NCBI GenBank assembly: GCA_035253825.1
Contig: DATFBM010000010.1
Coordinates: forward strand, 62,001 to 126,000
Reading direction: 5' to 3'
Length of the DNA stretch: 64,000 nucleotides
From: JACCTH01 sp035253825
GTDB lineage: Bacteria; Actinomycetota; Acidimicrobiia; Spongiisociales; ZC4RG35
Part shown: in pieces, positions 25,637 to 33,942 of the stretch
Numbering within the stretch: position 1 is the first letter of the stretch
How the letters are laid out: each line of letters starts with the position of its first letter
Notes under the pieces: model-generated
The model's input: the letters and a program-made list of their open reading frames with translations, nothing else
What the model was told of the DNA's origin: nothing
Databases searched by the model: none
Translations under genes and position numbers: made by a program

Positions 25637-26817
25637 TTGAGCCAGTCGACCAGTGCTTCTCCCCAGAGCCCGATCGCGCCGAGGCGACCCGCCTCCTCAC
25701 GAACCCGCCGATCCGAGGTTATGACCACCAGCGACGACTCCGTTTCCGCCAACTCGATCAAAGCCTCATCGGCGGAGCCGGGGAACCGCACCTCGACATG
25801 AGGATGGGTTCCCCGATAGGGCCCGGCTACATCAAAACGGGAGTCGAAGAGAACCAAGAGCTTTCTCTTTCCCACCGAACGATGAGAGAGCCGCCCGACG
25901 GCGGCTTCGACCTGGCTGCGCTCCTTCCGACCGGGTGGGTTCTTGAGCTGGAAAGCGAGATTCCAGCCATCGACCGCCACCGTGAGCGGTCTCGGATAAG
26001 AGAGGAGCCACTCGATGGCGCCGGCGGTGTCGGGACGGACTCCGATGGGAATCGATGGCGGCCGACTGGGATCCTTTTCCGGAGCGGGTGGTGGTGGTGG
26101 GCCCCCGGCCGGAGCCAGCGACCAAGCGTGCAGTCGGGCGTCGAGATCGCGGGCCAGGTCGAGCGGCCCTCGCCGCATCCCGGCGGCGGACGTCGTTGGA
26201 GGCGCCGACCGACCGCTCCGGCGTCGGAGGAGAGTGTCCAGGCGCTCCTGCAATTGGGCCACTTCAGACATCAGCCCTTCGCGAGCTGCCTCGGAGGCAG
26301 CCAGCTCCTTCTGGGTAGAGCGCAAAGTCGTTCGCAGCTTCCTGATCTCGAGCTCCCTGTCGGCCGACTCCGCTTTCTTGGTCGGCGCCTGTCCTGTCTG
26401 GCGGCCTGTCTTGCGCAGTTGCCGCCGCAGAGATTGGATCTCCTCCTTGGCCGCGGCAAGCTTGTCGGAGATCAGGCGATGAGACTCTTCGGCAATAGCG
26501 GTCTCGGCTTCCTTGGCCAAAGCGGTGAGGCGATCCTCCCAACCCGGTTCCCTTCGCAGGAACTCGATTGACGCCATTTCTGACCCGACGCCATCGGCGT
26601 CGCCCAACTCTTCGAGAGCGAGCTTCCGCAGCCACTCGTTGCGGTCGAGCTCGGAGATGAGACTCGATGCCAGTGGGGCGGGGAGCTTGCCCGATCTCTT
26701 CGCCACCACCCGGACCCGGGCCGGAATCTCCTCCTCCTCAAGTCTTCTCAAGGCCCTTCTGGTCGCCACCACGGCGCCTCCGAGCAGAGCGGGACTGAAT
26801 GAGTTGGCGGCCGACAC
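25633..26817 (-). CDS. NYN/YacP-like PIN-fold protein with coiled coil
   Basis: 394-residue protein. The C-terminal third (about 270-394) is a NYN (YacP-type) nuclease-like domain with acidic residues in AVDGWNLAFQL, VLFDSRFDV, SADEALIEL and VITSDRRVRE. Residues about 110-200 are heptad-rich coiled coil (KLAAAKEEIQSLRRQLRK, QKELAASEAAREGLMSEV), then a Pro-rich linker. Similar actinobacterial proteins are annotated as RNA-binding; an RNase role is inferred from the fold. It is divergent from the ilv operon, its 5' end abutting the ilv promoter. Confidence 0.82.
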   Translation of the reverse strand: MSAANSFSPALLGGAVVATRRALRRLEEEEIPARVRVVAKRSGKLPAPLASSLISELDRNEWLRKLALEELGDADGVGSEMASIEFLRREPGWEDRLTALAKEAETAIAEESHRLISDKLAAAKEEIQSLRRQLRKTGRQTGQAPTKKAESADRELEIRKLRTTLRSTQKELAASEAAREGLMSEVAQLQERLDTLLRRRSGRSAPPTTSAAGMRRGPLDLARDLDARLHAWSLAPAGGPPPPPAPEKDPSRPPSIPIGVRPDTAGAIEWLLSYPRPLTVAVDGWNLAFQLKNPPGRKERSQVEAAVGRLSHRSVGKRKLLVLFDSRFDVAGPYRGTHPHVEVRFPGSADEALIELAETESSLVVITSDRRVREEAGRLGAIGLWGEALVDWLK

Positions 26818-26831
26818 TGTCTCGATATAAT
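26804..26831 (+). promoter_or_regulatory. Predicted ilvBNC-leuA promoter
   Basis: TTGGCG (26804-26809) and a perfect TATAAT (26826-26831) with 16-bp spacing. This is the best sigma-70 match I found. The expected transcript start near 26838 is only about five bases before the leader-peptide ATG at 26843. Confidence 0.65.
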
Positions 26832-26842
26832 GGTGGCCAGAG

Positions 26843-26872
26843 ATGACCTACCAGATCCTCGTACTTCCGTAG
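26843..26872 (+). CDS. ilvL: ilv operon leader peptide
   Basis: Nine-codon reading frame ATG ACC TAC CAG ATC CTC GTA CTT CCG TAG, giving MTYQILVLP. Four consecutive codons specify Ile, Leu, Val and Leu, the amino acids made by the operon, and GTA and CTT are infrequent in this GC-rich DNA. Ribosome stalling at these codons when charged branched-chain tRNA is scarce would alter folding of the following RNA. A G-rich GGTGGCCAGAG precedes it, but the predicted transcript start makes it nearly leaderless. Confidence 0.75.
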   Translation: MTYQILVLP

Positions 26873-26936
26873 CGCATACGCCTTAACTCAGGCGTGTGCG
26901 CCCCCACGACCCTCCCCACCGGGAGGGTTTTTGTTT
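26872..26936 (+). terminator. Attenuator: pause hairpin plus intrinsic terminator
   Basis: Immediately after the leader peptide, GCGCATACGCC (26872-26882) pairs with GGCGTGTGCGC (26891-26901): 11 bp with one G-U. Then ACCCTCCC (26909-26916), loop CACC, GGGAGGGT (26921-26928) and TTTTTGTTT form a classical intrinsic terminator 31 bp before ilvB. The freed strand 26891-26896 (GGCGTG) could pair with CACGACC at 26905-26911 to break the terminator stem; that antiterminator is inference. Confidence 0.78.
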
Positions 26937-26966
26937 CCCCTCCAGAAGCCCGACCAAGAGGACCCC

Positions 26967-28715
26967 ATGACCAAGAGCCCGCAAAAAACTTCATCGAAAA
27001 TGACCGGGGCCCAAGCCCTGATCGCCTCGCTCGAGCGGGAAGGGGTCGACGTCGCTTTTGGGGTCCCCGGAGGAGCGATCCTCCCCGCTTATGACCCGCT
27101 TCTCGATTCCTCGATTCGCCATGTCCTCGCCCGTCACGAGCAGGGCGCAGGCCACATGGCCGAGGGCTATGCATGGGCGACCGGAAAGGTCGGGGTGTGC
27201 ATCGCCACCTCGGGCCCTGGCGCCACCAACCTGGTCACCCCGCTCGCCGATGCCTTAATGGACTCGGTGCCCCTCGTAGCCATCACCGGTCAGGTACCGA
27301 CCACCGCCGTCGGCAACGACGCCTTCCAGGAGGCGTACACCACCGGCATCACCATGCCGGCGACGAAGCACAACTACTTCGTCACCGATCCGGGCGAGAT
27401 CGCCTCGGTGATCCACGAAGCCTTCCACATTGCCTCTACTGGCCGGCCTGGCCCGGTGCTGGTTGACATTCCCAAGGACGTCCTCAACCACACCACCAAC
27501 TGGACCGAACCCGGAGAGTTGTCGCTCCCCGGGTACCGGCCCACGGTGGAGGGGCATCCCCGCCGCATCAAAGAAGCAGTCGAATTGATCAATCGGGCCA
27601 AGCGGCCGGTCCTTTATGTCGGCGGAGGTGTGATCAAGGCCAACGGCTCGGTCGAGTTGCGCCAGTTCGCCGAGCTTGCCGGGGTTCCCGTCGTCACCAC
27701 CTTGATGGGGCGGGGAGCTTTCCCCGACTCCCACCCGCTCGCCCTGGGGATGCCAGGGATGCACGGCACCTATACCGCCATCACCGCCATCCAAAAGGCG
27801 GACCTCTTGATCGCTATCGGGGTGCGCTTCGACGACCGCGTGACCGGGAACCCGAAGTCCTTTGCCCCCCACGCCCAGGTGATTCATGTCGACGTCGACC
27901 CGGCGGAGATCGGCAAGGTCCGCGCCGCCGAGGTTCCGATCGTGGGCGACTGCCGGCGAGTCCTCTCGCAGCTGGTCACCGCCTGGGGTGAGCGGGAGAC
28001 GCCCGATCGTTCTGCCTGGCTCGAGGTCCTCGCCCGCTGGCAAAAAGAACATCCCCTCCAGTACCAGCAAAGCCCCGACGGGCCCATCAAGCCTCAATTC
28101 GCCATCGAGGAGCTCTATCGGCTGACGGGAGGAGACGCCACCATCGTCTCCGGAGTCGGCCAGCACCAAATGTGGGCGAGTCAGTTCTGGCATTTCGAGC
28201 GCCCCCGTCGCTGGATCAACTCGGGGGGTCTGGGAACCATGGGCTTTGCCGTTCCCGCCGCGATTGGGGCCAAGGCGGGCGCTCCCCAGGACCTGGTGTT
28301 TGCCGTCGACGGCGATGGTTGCTTCCAGATGACTTGCAACGAGCTGATCACGGCATCCACGGAGAAGATCCCGATCAAGGTCGCCGTCTTCAACAACGGG
28401 GTCCACGGCATGGTCACCCAATGGCAGCGGCTCTTCTACAACGGACGCTTTTCGCAGACCTTCCTGGGAGACGGAGTGGACTATGCCAAGTTGGCGGAGG
28501 CGATGGGATGCGTCGGCTTGCGGGCCGAGAGCCCCGACGAACTTGGACCGACATTCGAGAAGGCCCTCTCCATCGACGACAAGCCAGTGGTGGTCGACGT
28601 CGTGATCGATCGCGAGGAGATGGTGTTCCCGATGGTGCCGGCCGGCGGCTCCAACGACGAGGTCATTCTCGGACCGACCGAAAAGGTGATATCACCGGCG
28701 AGCGACCTGCCGTGA
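26967..28715 (+). CDS. ilvB: Acetolactate synthase, large subunit
   Basis: 582-residue ThDP enzyme catalysing the first common step of branched-chain amino-acid synthesis. Seen: VAFGVPGGAILPAYD, the catalytic Glu in VLARHEQGAGHMAEGYA, FAD-contact region, and the ThDP/Mg motif GDGCFQMTCNELITA with VFNN. ATG at 26967 has AGAGGA upstream. First structural gene after the attenuator; the regulatory subunit ilvN follows after a repeat-filled spacer. Confidence 0.97.
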   Translation: MTKSPQKTSSKMTGAQALIASLEREGVDVAFGVPGGAILPAYDPLLDSSIRHVLARHEQGAGHMAEGYAWATGKVGVCIATSGPGATNLVTPLADALMDSVPLVAITGQVPTTAVGNDAFQEAYTTGITMPATKHNYFVTDPGEIASVIHEAFHIASTGRPGPVLVDIPKDVLNHTTNWTEPGELSLPGYRPTVEGHPRRIKEAVELINRAKRPVLYVGGGVIKANGSVELRQFAELAGVPVVTTLMGRGAFPDSHPLALGMPGMHGTYTAITAIQKADLLIAIGVRFDDRVTGNPKSFAPHAQVIHVDVDPAEIGKVRAAEVPIVGDCRRVLSQLVTAWGERETPDRSAWLEVLARWQKEHPLQYQQSPDGPIKPQFAIEELYRLTGGDATIVSGVGQHQMWASQFWHFERPRRWINSGGLGTMGFAVPAAIGAKAGAPQDLVFAVDGDGCFQMTCNELITASTEKIPIKVAVFNNGVHGMVTQWQRLFYNGRFSQTFLGDGVDYAKLAEAMGCVGLRAESPDELGPTFEKALSIDDKPVVVDVVIDREEMVFPMVPAGGSNDEVILGPTEKVISPASDLP

Positions 28716-28717
28716 TT

Positions 28718-28833
28718 GAGACATCAGACATCAGACATCAGACATCAGATCTACAAGCGAGCGCAGCGAGCGATCTTCAGTCTTTGGTCTCCAAGCGAGC
28801 GCAGCGAGCGATCTTCAACTCTGAGGTCTGCTC
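28718..28833. repeat. Palindromic/tandem repeat element in the ilvB-ilvN spacer
   Basis: Left part: four or five head-to-tail copies of the 7-mer ACATCAG (from 28720). Middle: two 26-bp direct copies starting CAAGCGAGCGCAGCGAGCGA at 28754 and 28792 (38-bp period), each internally palindromic. Right: TCTGAGGTCTGCTC, the inverse of the left AGACATCAGA. GAGG at 28823-28826 is the likely ilvN ribosome-binding site, so the element supplies it. TCTGAAGTCTGCTC, GTCTTTGGTCT and AGACATCAGA recur at 43645-43731. Confidence 0.8.
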
Positions 28834-29340
28834 ATGAATCACACCTTGTCGGTTGTGGTCGAGGACAAGCCCGGGGTGCTGGCGCGGGTTTCCTCCCTGC
28901 TGGCCCGGCGAGGATTCAACATCCACTCCCTCGCGGTTGGACCCTCTCACGAAGATGGCATGTCAAGGATGACTGTCGTGGTGGAGGCCGAGGACATCGA
29001 ACAGGTGAAGAAACAGCTTCACAAGCTGATCAACGTCGTCAAGATCTCCGAGTTCGATCCCGAGACCTCGATCGAACGCGAGATCATGCTGGTGCGAGTC
29101 ACCGGTGGCGCCGGCAAACGGGGCGAGATCCTCGAGATAGCCACCATCTTCTCCGCCATTCCCGTCGATGTGGGACATAGCGCGATCACCTTTCAGATCG
29201 CGGGCGAGCCCCGCAAGGTGAACGATTTCCTCGAGTTGGTTCGCCCCTACGGTTTGGTCGAGTTGGTCAAGTCCGGCCGGGTAGCCCTCTCGCGGGAGCC
29301 CAAAGGCAAACCAGCGCCACGGCTGCGGGCCGTCAACTGA
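28834..29340 (+). CDS. ilvN: Acetolactate synthase, regulatory subunit
   Basis: 168-residue small subunit giving valine feedback control. The N-terminal ACT domain is clear (LSVVVEDKPGVLARVSSLLA, then GFNIHSLAVGPS), followed by the second ACT-like half (REIMLVRVTGG, YGLVELVKSGRVALSR). Translation starts directly after the repeat element; operon with ilvB and ilvC. Confidence 0.96.
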   Translation: MNHTLSVVVEDKPGVLARVSSLLARRGFNIHSLAVGPSHEDGMSRMTVVVEAEDIEQVKKQLHKLINVVKISEFDPETSIEREIMLVRVTGGAGKRGEILEIATIFSAIPVDVGHSAITFQIAGEPRKVNDFLELVRPYGLVELVKSGRVALSREPKGKPAPRLRAVN

Positions 29341-29349
29341 GGAGGAGGA

Positions 29350-30354
29350 ATGGGCAAGATCTACTACGAGCACGATGCCGATCCCACGCTGATCAAAACC
29401 CGTCGCATCGCCGTCATCGGCTATGGCAGCCAGGGCCATGCCCATTCGCTCAACCTCTCCGAATCGGGAGCCGACGTAGTCGTGGGCCTACGCCCGGGAT
29501 CGAGTTCGGAGGCTAAGGCCACCGAACTCGGACTCAAGGTGATGTCCCCAGCCGAGGCGGCCGGCTGGGCTGACACAGTCATGATGCTGGTCCCCGACCA
29601 GCATATGGCCGACCTCTATCGAGAGGAGATCGGTCCCCGACTCGACCCGGGCGACGCCCTCATGTTCGCCCATGGTTTCAACATCCACTACGGCGCAATC
29701 GTCGCCCCAGAGGACACCGACGTCTTGATGGTGGCGCCCAAAGGTCCCGGCCACCTCGTCCGCCGCACCTTCACCGAAGGCTCCGGCGTTCCCTGCCTCC
29801 TCGCCATCCACCAGGATGCCACCGGCAATGCCCGAGCCCTCGGCCTCTCTTATGCCTGGGGTATCGGCGGGGCTCGGGCCGGGGTGCTGGAGACGACGTT
29901 CAAGGAGGAGACCGAGACCGATCTCTTCGGCGAACAGGTGATTCTCTGCGGCGGCGTCTCCGCCCTAATCAAGGGCGCTTACGAGACACTGGTCGAAGCC
30001 GGTTACCAGCCCGAGTCGGCCTACTTCGAGACCCTGCACGAATTGAAGTTGATCGTGGATCTGCTTTATGAAGGGGGACTCTCCTGGATGCGCTATTCGA
30101 TCTCCGACACCGCCGAATACGGTGACTACACCCGCGGCCCGCGGATAGTCACCGACGAGACCAAGGCCGAGATGCGGAAGGTGCTCGACGAGATTCAGTC
30201 GGGGGCCTTCGCCCAAGAGTGGCTCGCCCAGGCCCGGGAAGGGGCGCCCTACCTCTTGGAGCAACGGGCGGCGAACCGCAACCACCCCATAGAAAAAGTT
30301 GGACAACAACTCCGGGGCCTCATGCCCTTCCTAACTCCGAAGGAGGCACCGTGA
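29350..30354 (+). CDS. ilvC: Ketol-acid reductoisomerase (class I)
   Basis: 334-residue NADPH enzyme converting acetolactate to dihydroxy-isovalerate. The Rossmann motif is AVIGYGSQGHAHSLNL; metal and substrate residues lie in the single C-terminal helical domain (GVLETTFKEETETDLFGEQ, RYSISDTAEYGDYTRGP). Its length matches class I. A GGAGGAGG sequence precedes the ATG by a few bases. It overlaps leuA by 4 bp. Confidence 0.97.
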   Translation: MGKIYYEHDADPTLIKTRRIAVIGYGSQGHAHSLNLSESGADVVVGLRPGSSSEAKATELGLKVMSPAEAAGWADTVMMLVPDQHMADLYREEIGPRLDPGDALMFAHGFNIHYGAIVAPEDTDVLMVAPKGPGHLVRRTFTEGSGVPCLLAIHQDATGNARALGLSYAWGIGGARAGVLETTFKEETETDLFGEQVILCGGVSALIKGAYETLVEAGYQPESAYFETLHELKLIVDLLYEGGLSWMRYSISDTAEYGDYTRGPRIVTDETKAEMRKVLDEIQSGAFAQEWLAQAREGAPYLLEQRAANRNHPIEKVGQQLRGLMPFLTPKEAP

Positions 30355-31859
30355 ACCCCCCCGATCGACTGGTCATCTTCGACACGACGCTGCGCGATGG
30401 CGAACAAGCGCCCGGAATCGCCCTCACCCCCGAGGAGAAAGTCACCATCGCTCACCAGCTCGCAAAGCTGCGGGTGGACATCCTCGAAGCCGGCTTTGCC
30501 GCCTCATCCCCGGGAGATTTCGAAGCCGTCACTCGCATCGCCAACGAGGTTCGGGGACCGGTGATCGCCTCCCTCGCCCGAGCCCACCCCGATGACATCG
30601 ACAAGGCCTATGAAGCCCTGAAGGGAGCGGACAACTTCCGCATTCACGTCTTCATGTCGACGTCGCCGATTCACATGGAGAAGATGCTGCGACTGACTCC
30701 CGACGAGGTTTTTCGAGCGTCAGTTGAAGGCGTTCGCAGGGCACGCCAATACACCGACGATGTTGAGTTCTCTCCTCAGGACGCCACGCGCTCCGATCCG
30801 GACTTCATGATCTCCGTGTGTCGAGCCGCCGTGGAGGCGGGAGCTACCACGATCAATATTCCCGACACCGTCGGGTTCGCGACTCCGGCCGATTTCGTGG
30901 CGTTGCTGCAGCGAGTCTTCAAGGAGGTCAAAGGCGACCGCGATGACGTAACGATGTCAGTCCACTGCCATAACGATCTCGGCCTGGCGGTGGCCAATTC
31001 GCTCTCTTCGATCTCCGCCGGCGCTCGTCAGATCGAGGGCGCCATCAACGGCATTGGCGAACGGGCGGGAAATACATCGATCGAGGAAGTGGTGATGGCA
31101 GTCAAGACCCGCCAGGATGCCTTCGGGGTCGACTTGGGAGTCGATACCACTCAGCTCTACGAAACCTCGCGTCTTGTCTCGCGGCTCACGGGATATCCCG
31201 TGCAGTACAACAAAGCCGTGGTGGGGCGCAATGCCTTCGCCCACGAATCGGGCATCCATCAGCACGGCGTGCTGCGAGACAAGGAGACGTACGAGATCAT
31301 GGACGCAGCCGCGGTGGGACAACAGGCCGCTCAGATCGTCCTCGGCAAGCACTCTGGTCGGGCAGGGTTCACCGACGCCTTGAACAAGATGGGGATCGTC
31401 CTCGAGGACGAGTCATATGCCCGCGCCTTCGAGAGGTTCAAGCAACTCGCCGACCGCAAGGTTCAAATCGGCGAAGACGAAATCAGGGCGATCGTCGAAG
31501 ACCAGATCGGAGAAACGAAAGAGAAGGTCCGGCTGGTGGGCATCCACGTCGCCGGAGGAAGCGACCTCACCCCTATTGCCACCGTACGAGTCGAAAAGGA
31601 CGGTACCGAGCAAATTTTCTCGGGACAGGGCGACGGGATGATCCATGCCACCTTTGCCGCCCTCCGACTCGCCTTCGGCACCGAGGCCAAGCTGATCGAT
31701 TATCGAGTCGTGCCGGTTACTTCTGGAGCCGACGCCATGGCTGAGGTGAATGTCGTCGTCCAGATAGACGATCGAACTTACGCGGGACACTCGGTAAACA
31801 CCGACGTGGTCGAGGGGTCGGCCGAGGCCTTTGCCAGCGCCTTGAACAAGGCTGGTTGA
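30351..31859 (+). CDS. leuA: 2-isopropylmalate synthase
   Basis: 502-residue enzyme condensing acetyl-CoA with 2-ketoisovalerate, first committed step to leucine. Motifs: IFDTTLRDGEQAPG, HVFMSTSP, SVHCHNDLGLAVANSL and GINGIGERAGN, with the leucine-binding regulatory domain at about 380-502. GTG start at 30351 overlaps the ilvC stop (GTGA), so it belongs to the attenuated operon. leuC and leuD are not in the window; leuB is 5.3 kb further on. Confidence 0.95.
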   Translation: MNPPDRLVIFDTTLRDGEQAPGIALTPEEKVTIAHQLAKLRVDILEAGFAASSPGDFEAVTRIANEVRGPVIASLARAHPDDIDKAYEALKGADNFRIHVFMSTSPIHMEKMLRLTPDEVFRASVEGVRRARQYTDDVEFSPQDATRSDPDFMISVCRAAVEAGATTINIPDTVGFATPADFVALLQRVFKEVKGDRDDVTMSVHCHNDLGLAVANSLSSISAGARQIEGAINGIGERAGNTSIEEVVMAVKTRQDAFGVDLGVDTTQLYETSRLVSRLTGYPVQYNKAVVGRNAFAHESGIHQHGVLRDKETYEIMDAAAVGQQAAQIVLGKHSGRAGFTDALNKMGIVLEDESYARAFERFKQLADRKVQIGEDEIRAIVEDQIGETKEKVRLVGIHVAGGSDLTPIATVRVEKDGTEQIFSGQGDGMIHATFAALRLAFGTEAKLIDYRVVPVTSGADAMAEVNVVVQIDDRTYAGHSVNTDVVEGSAEAFASALNKAG

Positions 31860-31936
31860 ACGCACTCAGCCACGCGATTCTGTTCGCGGTCTCGCTGCTG
31901 GGCCGCGTCCACCACACCGGGTTTGCGTAAGCTGAG

Positions 31937-32605
31937 ATGCGAAGGAGAAGTGCCAGGGTGAACTTTCGTCGACTTCGGTTGCTGGGGATGGTGGTAGTCG
32001 CGGCCGTCGCGTGTCAGAGCGGCACCGCTGAGACCAGCCCGCCGCCGACCGACAACAGCGAGGTTGTTACCACCGAAGCCCCCGCCGATCCGGGGTCGGT
32101 AGGAAGCGTGGACGACATGCCCGCCGAGTGCGTCGACGCGTTGCGGGAATACCTGCAGGCAATCGAGCCTGTCGTCGAGGGCATCGACTTTCAATCCCTG
32201 ACGCAGACCGACTTCGAGGCCTTGAGCGAAGAGCTCGCTACCGCCACCGAAGGATTTGAGGAGAGAACCGAGTCCTGCCCCGATCTCGATGTCAGCACCA
32301 CCGAGAGCTTCTCGATCATCCGCGAGTTCGCTGAAGAGGAAGCCCCGGGCACGGTGGCGTATTTCACGTTCATCGAGGATTTCGTGAGGGCCTTGGAAAG
32401 CGGAGGCAACGCCTCGGGCGACTGCGAGAGCGACATCGCGGCCTTCCAGGAGTTCGTTGACCGGGGCGGATCGATGGCCGATCTGACCGCAACCGAAGTG
32501 GCCGAGGCCTCGACTTTGATGAGCTCGATCGGTGCCAACTGCTCGGACGAGCGATTTCAGGAATGGTCTCAAGACGAAGAGATCCAGGCGTGGATCAGCG
32601 GCTGA
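31937..32605 (+). CDS. Secreted lipoprotein of unknown function
   Basis: 222-residue acidic protein. A basic start (MRRRSARVNFRRLR) leads to a hydrophobic stretch ending in a lipobox, VVVAAVAC (Cys26), then a Ser/Thr/Pro linker. The rest is helical with four or more cysteines (AECVDAL, ESCPDL, GDCESD, ANCSDE), possibly disulfide-bonded. No family recognised. It follows leuA by 77 bp and precedes the CNNM pair on the same strand. Confidence 0.7.
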   Translation: MRRRSARVNFRRLRLLGMVVVAAVACQSGTAETSPPPTDNSEVVTTEAPADPGSVGSVDDMPAECVDALREYLQAIEPVVEGIDFQSLTQTDFEALSEELATATEGFEERTESCPDLDVSTTESFSIIREFAEEEAPGTVAYFTFIEDFVRALESGGNASGDCESDIAAFQEFVDRGGSMADLTATEVAEASTLMSSIGANCSDERFQEWSQDEEIQAWISG

Positions 32606-32631
32606 GCTTGAGATCCGACGGGAGCTGATTA

Positions 32632-33942
32632 ATTAGTACCGGCTTAGGCCTGGGCCTGGTTGCGGTCCTTGTCCTTCTCACTGCCTTTTTCGTCGCCGGA
32701 GAGTTCGCACTAGTTGCGGTCGATCGGAGCCGGGTGAGGCGGTTGGCAGCCGAAGGAGACCGGGCCGCCAATCAGATCAATGGCTCACTTTCGCGGCTGT
32801 CTTTTGAGCTCTCCGGAGCTCAGCTCGGCATAACCATCACGTCGCTCTTGACAGGTGCAATCGCCGAGCCCGCTCTAGCCGACTTGTTCGCGCCCTTGCT
32901 GCGCAGAATCGGCTGGACCGGGGTCACCGACCGCCGAGCGTTCGCCGTCGGAGCGGCTCTCCTGGTCGCCAATATCGCCTCGATGCTCATCGGCGAGCTG
33001 GTGCCGAAGAACTTCGCCCTCGCCAAACCCTTCGGCACCGCCAAGGCAGTGGCAATCCCGATGTCCTGGGTCAACCGACTTCTGCGCCCGGTGATCCTCC
33101 TCCTCAATCGAGCCGCCAACTGGACGGTCACCAAGCTGGGGATCGAACCCCGCGAGGAATTGGCCGGAGTGCGATCGCTCGAGGAACTCGAGCTGATCAT
33201 CCGTTCGTCCGGCGAGGAGGGCGAGCTCGACGACGCAGAGCTCTCGCTCCTCACGAGGGCGATCTCGTTCACAGAGAAGGTTGCGGCCGACGTCATGGTC
33301 CCCCGGGTTGATGTGGAGGGGCTTTCTCGTTTCGATTCGGTGGCAGATCTACGCCGGGCGTCCCTCGAATCGGGTCACTCACGCTTCCCGATTTTCGGCG
33401 AGGATCGAGACGAGATCATCGGCGTCGTTCACGTCAAGGACACATTTCGGGTCCCTCCGGAGCGTCGATCGATCACTCCTGTGAGTCACATTGCCAAACC
33501 GCCACTGATCGTTCCCGACTCCCGTCATCTCGACGACCTCCTGGTTGACATGCAAGGCCAGAGTCGGGCGATGGCATTGGTCGTAGACGAGTACGGAGGC
33601 CTGGCGGGAATCGTCACGATCGAAGATCTTCTCGAGGAAATCCTCGGAGAAATCAGCGACGAACACGATGTGCCTCTCCCCGCCTTCGAATCCGTTGACG
33701 GAGTCTCCGAACAGATCGAGTTTCGGGGCTTGGCCAACCGCCACGACGTAGAGGACGGACTTGGCCTCGAGCTGCCTGATGGGCATTTCGAGACTCTGGG
33801 CGGATTTCTGGTCTCCCAGCTGGGCCGTTTTCCCGAAGTCGGGGAGAAAATCGCCTACGGACAGTTTCTGTTCGAGGTGATCTCGATGGATGGCCGCCGC
33901 ATCGATCGCGTGGCAGTCACCCGGAGCGGCGATCGCCCATGA
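32632..33942 (+). CDS. CNNM/CBS-domain membrane protein (HlyC/CorC-like), probable ATT start
   Basis: About 436-residue CNNM transporter-like protein: membrane domain (residues about 5-190), two CBS motifs (near 215-330) and a CorC_HlyC C-terminal domain (GRFPEVGEKIAYGQFLFEVIS). Such proteins are linked to Mg2+/Co2+ handling. The first canonical start, GTG 32734, would delete the first membrane helix; in-frame sequence from ATT 32632 encodes the complete helix (GLGLGLVAVLVLLTAFFVAGEF) and has GGAG seven bases upstream, with a stop at 32626. No ATG, GTG or TTG lies between. CTG 32650 is another option. Confidence 0.8.
   Translation: MSTGLGLGLVAVLVLLTAFFVAGEFALVAVDRSRVRRLAAEGDRAANQINGSLSRLSFELSGAQLGITITSLLTGAIAEPALADLFAPLLRRIGWTGVTDRRAFAVGAALLVANIASMLIGELVPKNFALAKPFGTAKAVAIPMSWVNRLLRPVILLLNRAANWTVTKLGIEPREELAGVRSLEELELIIRSSGEEGELDDAELSLLTRAISFTEKVAADVMVPRVDVEGLSRFDSVADLRRASLESGHSRFPIFGEDRDEIIGVVHVKDTFRVPPERRSITPVSHIAKPPLIVPDSRHLDDLLVDMQGQSRAMALVVDEYGGLAGIVTIEDLLEEILGEISDEHDVPLPAFESVDGVSEQIEFRGLANRHDVEDGLGLELPDGHFETLGGFLVSQLGRFPEVGEKIAYGQFLFEVISMDGRRIDRVAVTRSGDRP

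Noticed and set aside
28172..28837. Reading frame across the ilvB 3' end and the repeat spacer
   Set aside because: It is out of frame with ilvB and consists largely of translated repeats.
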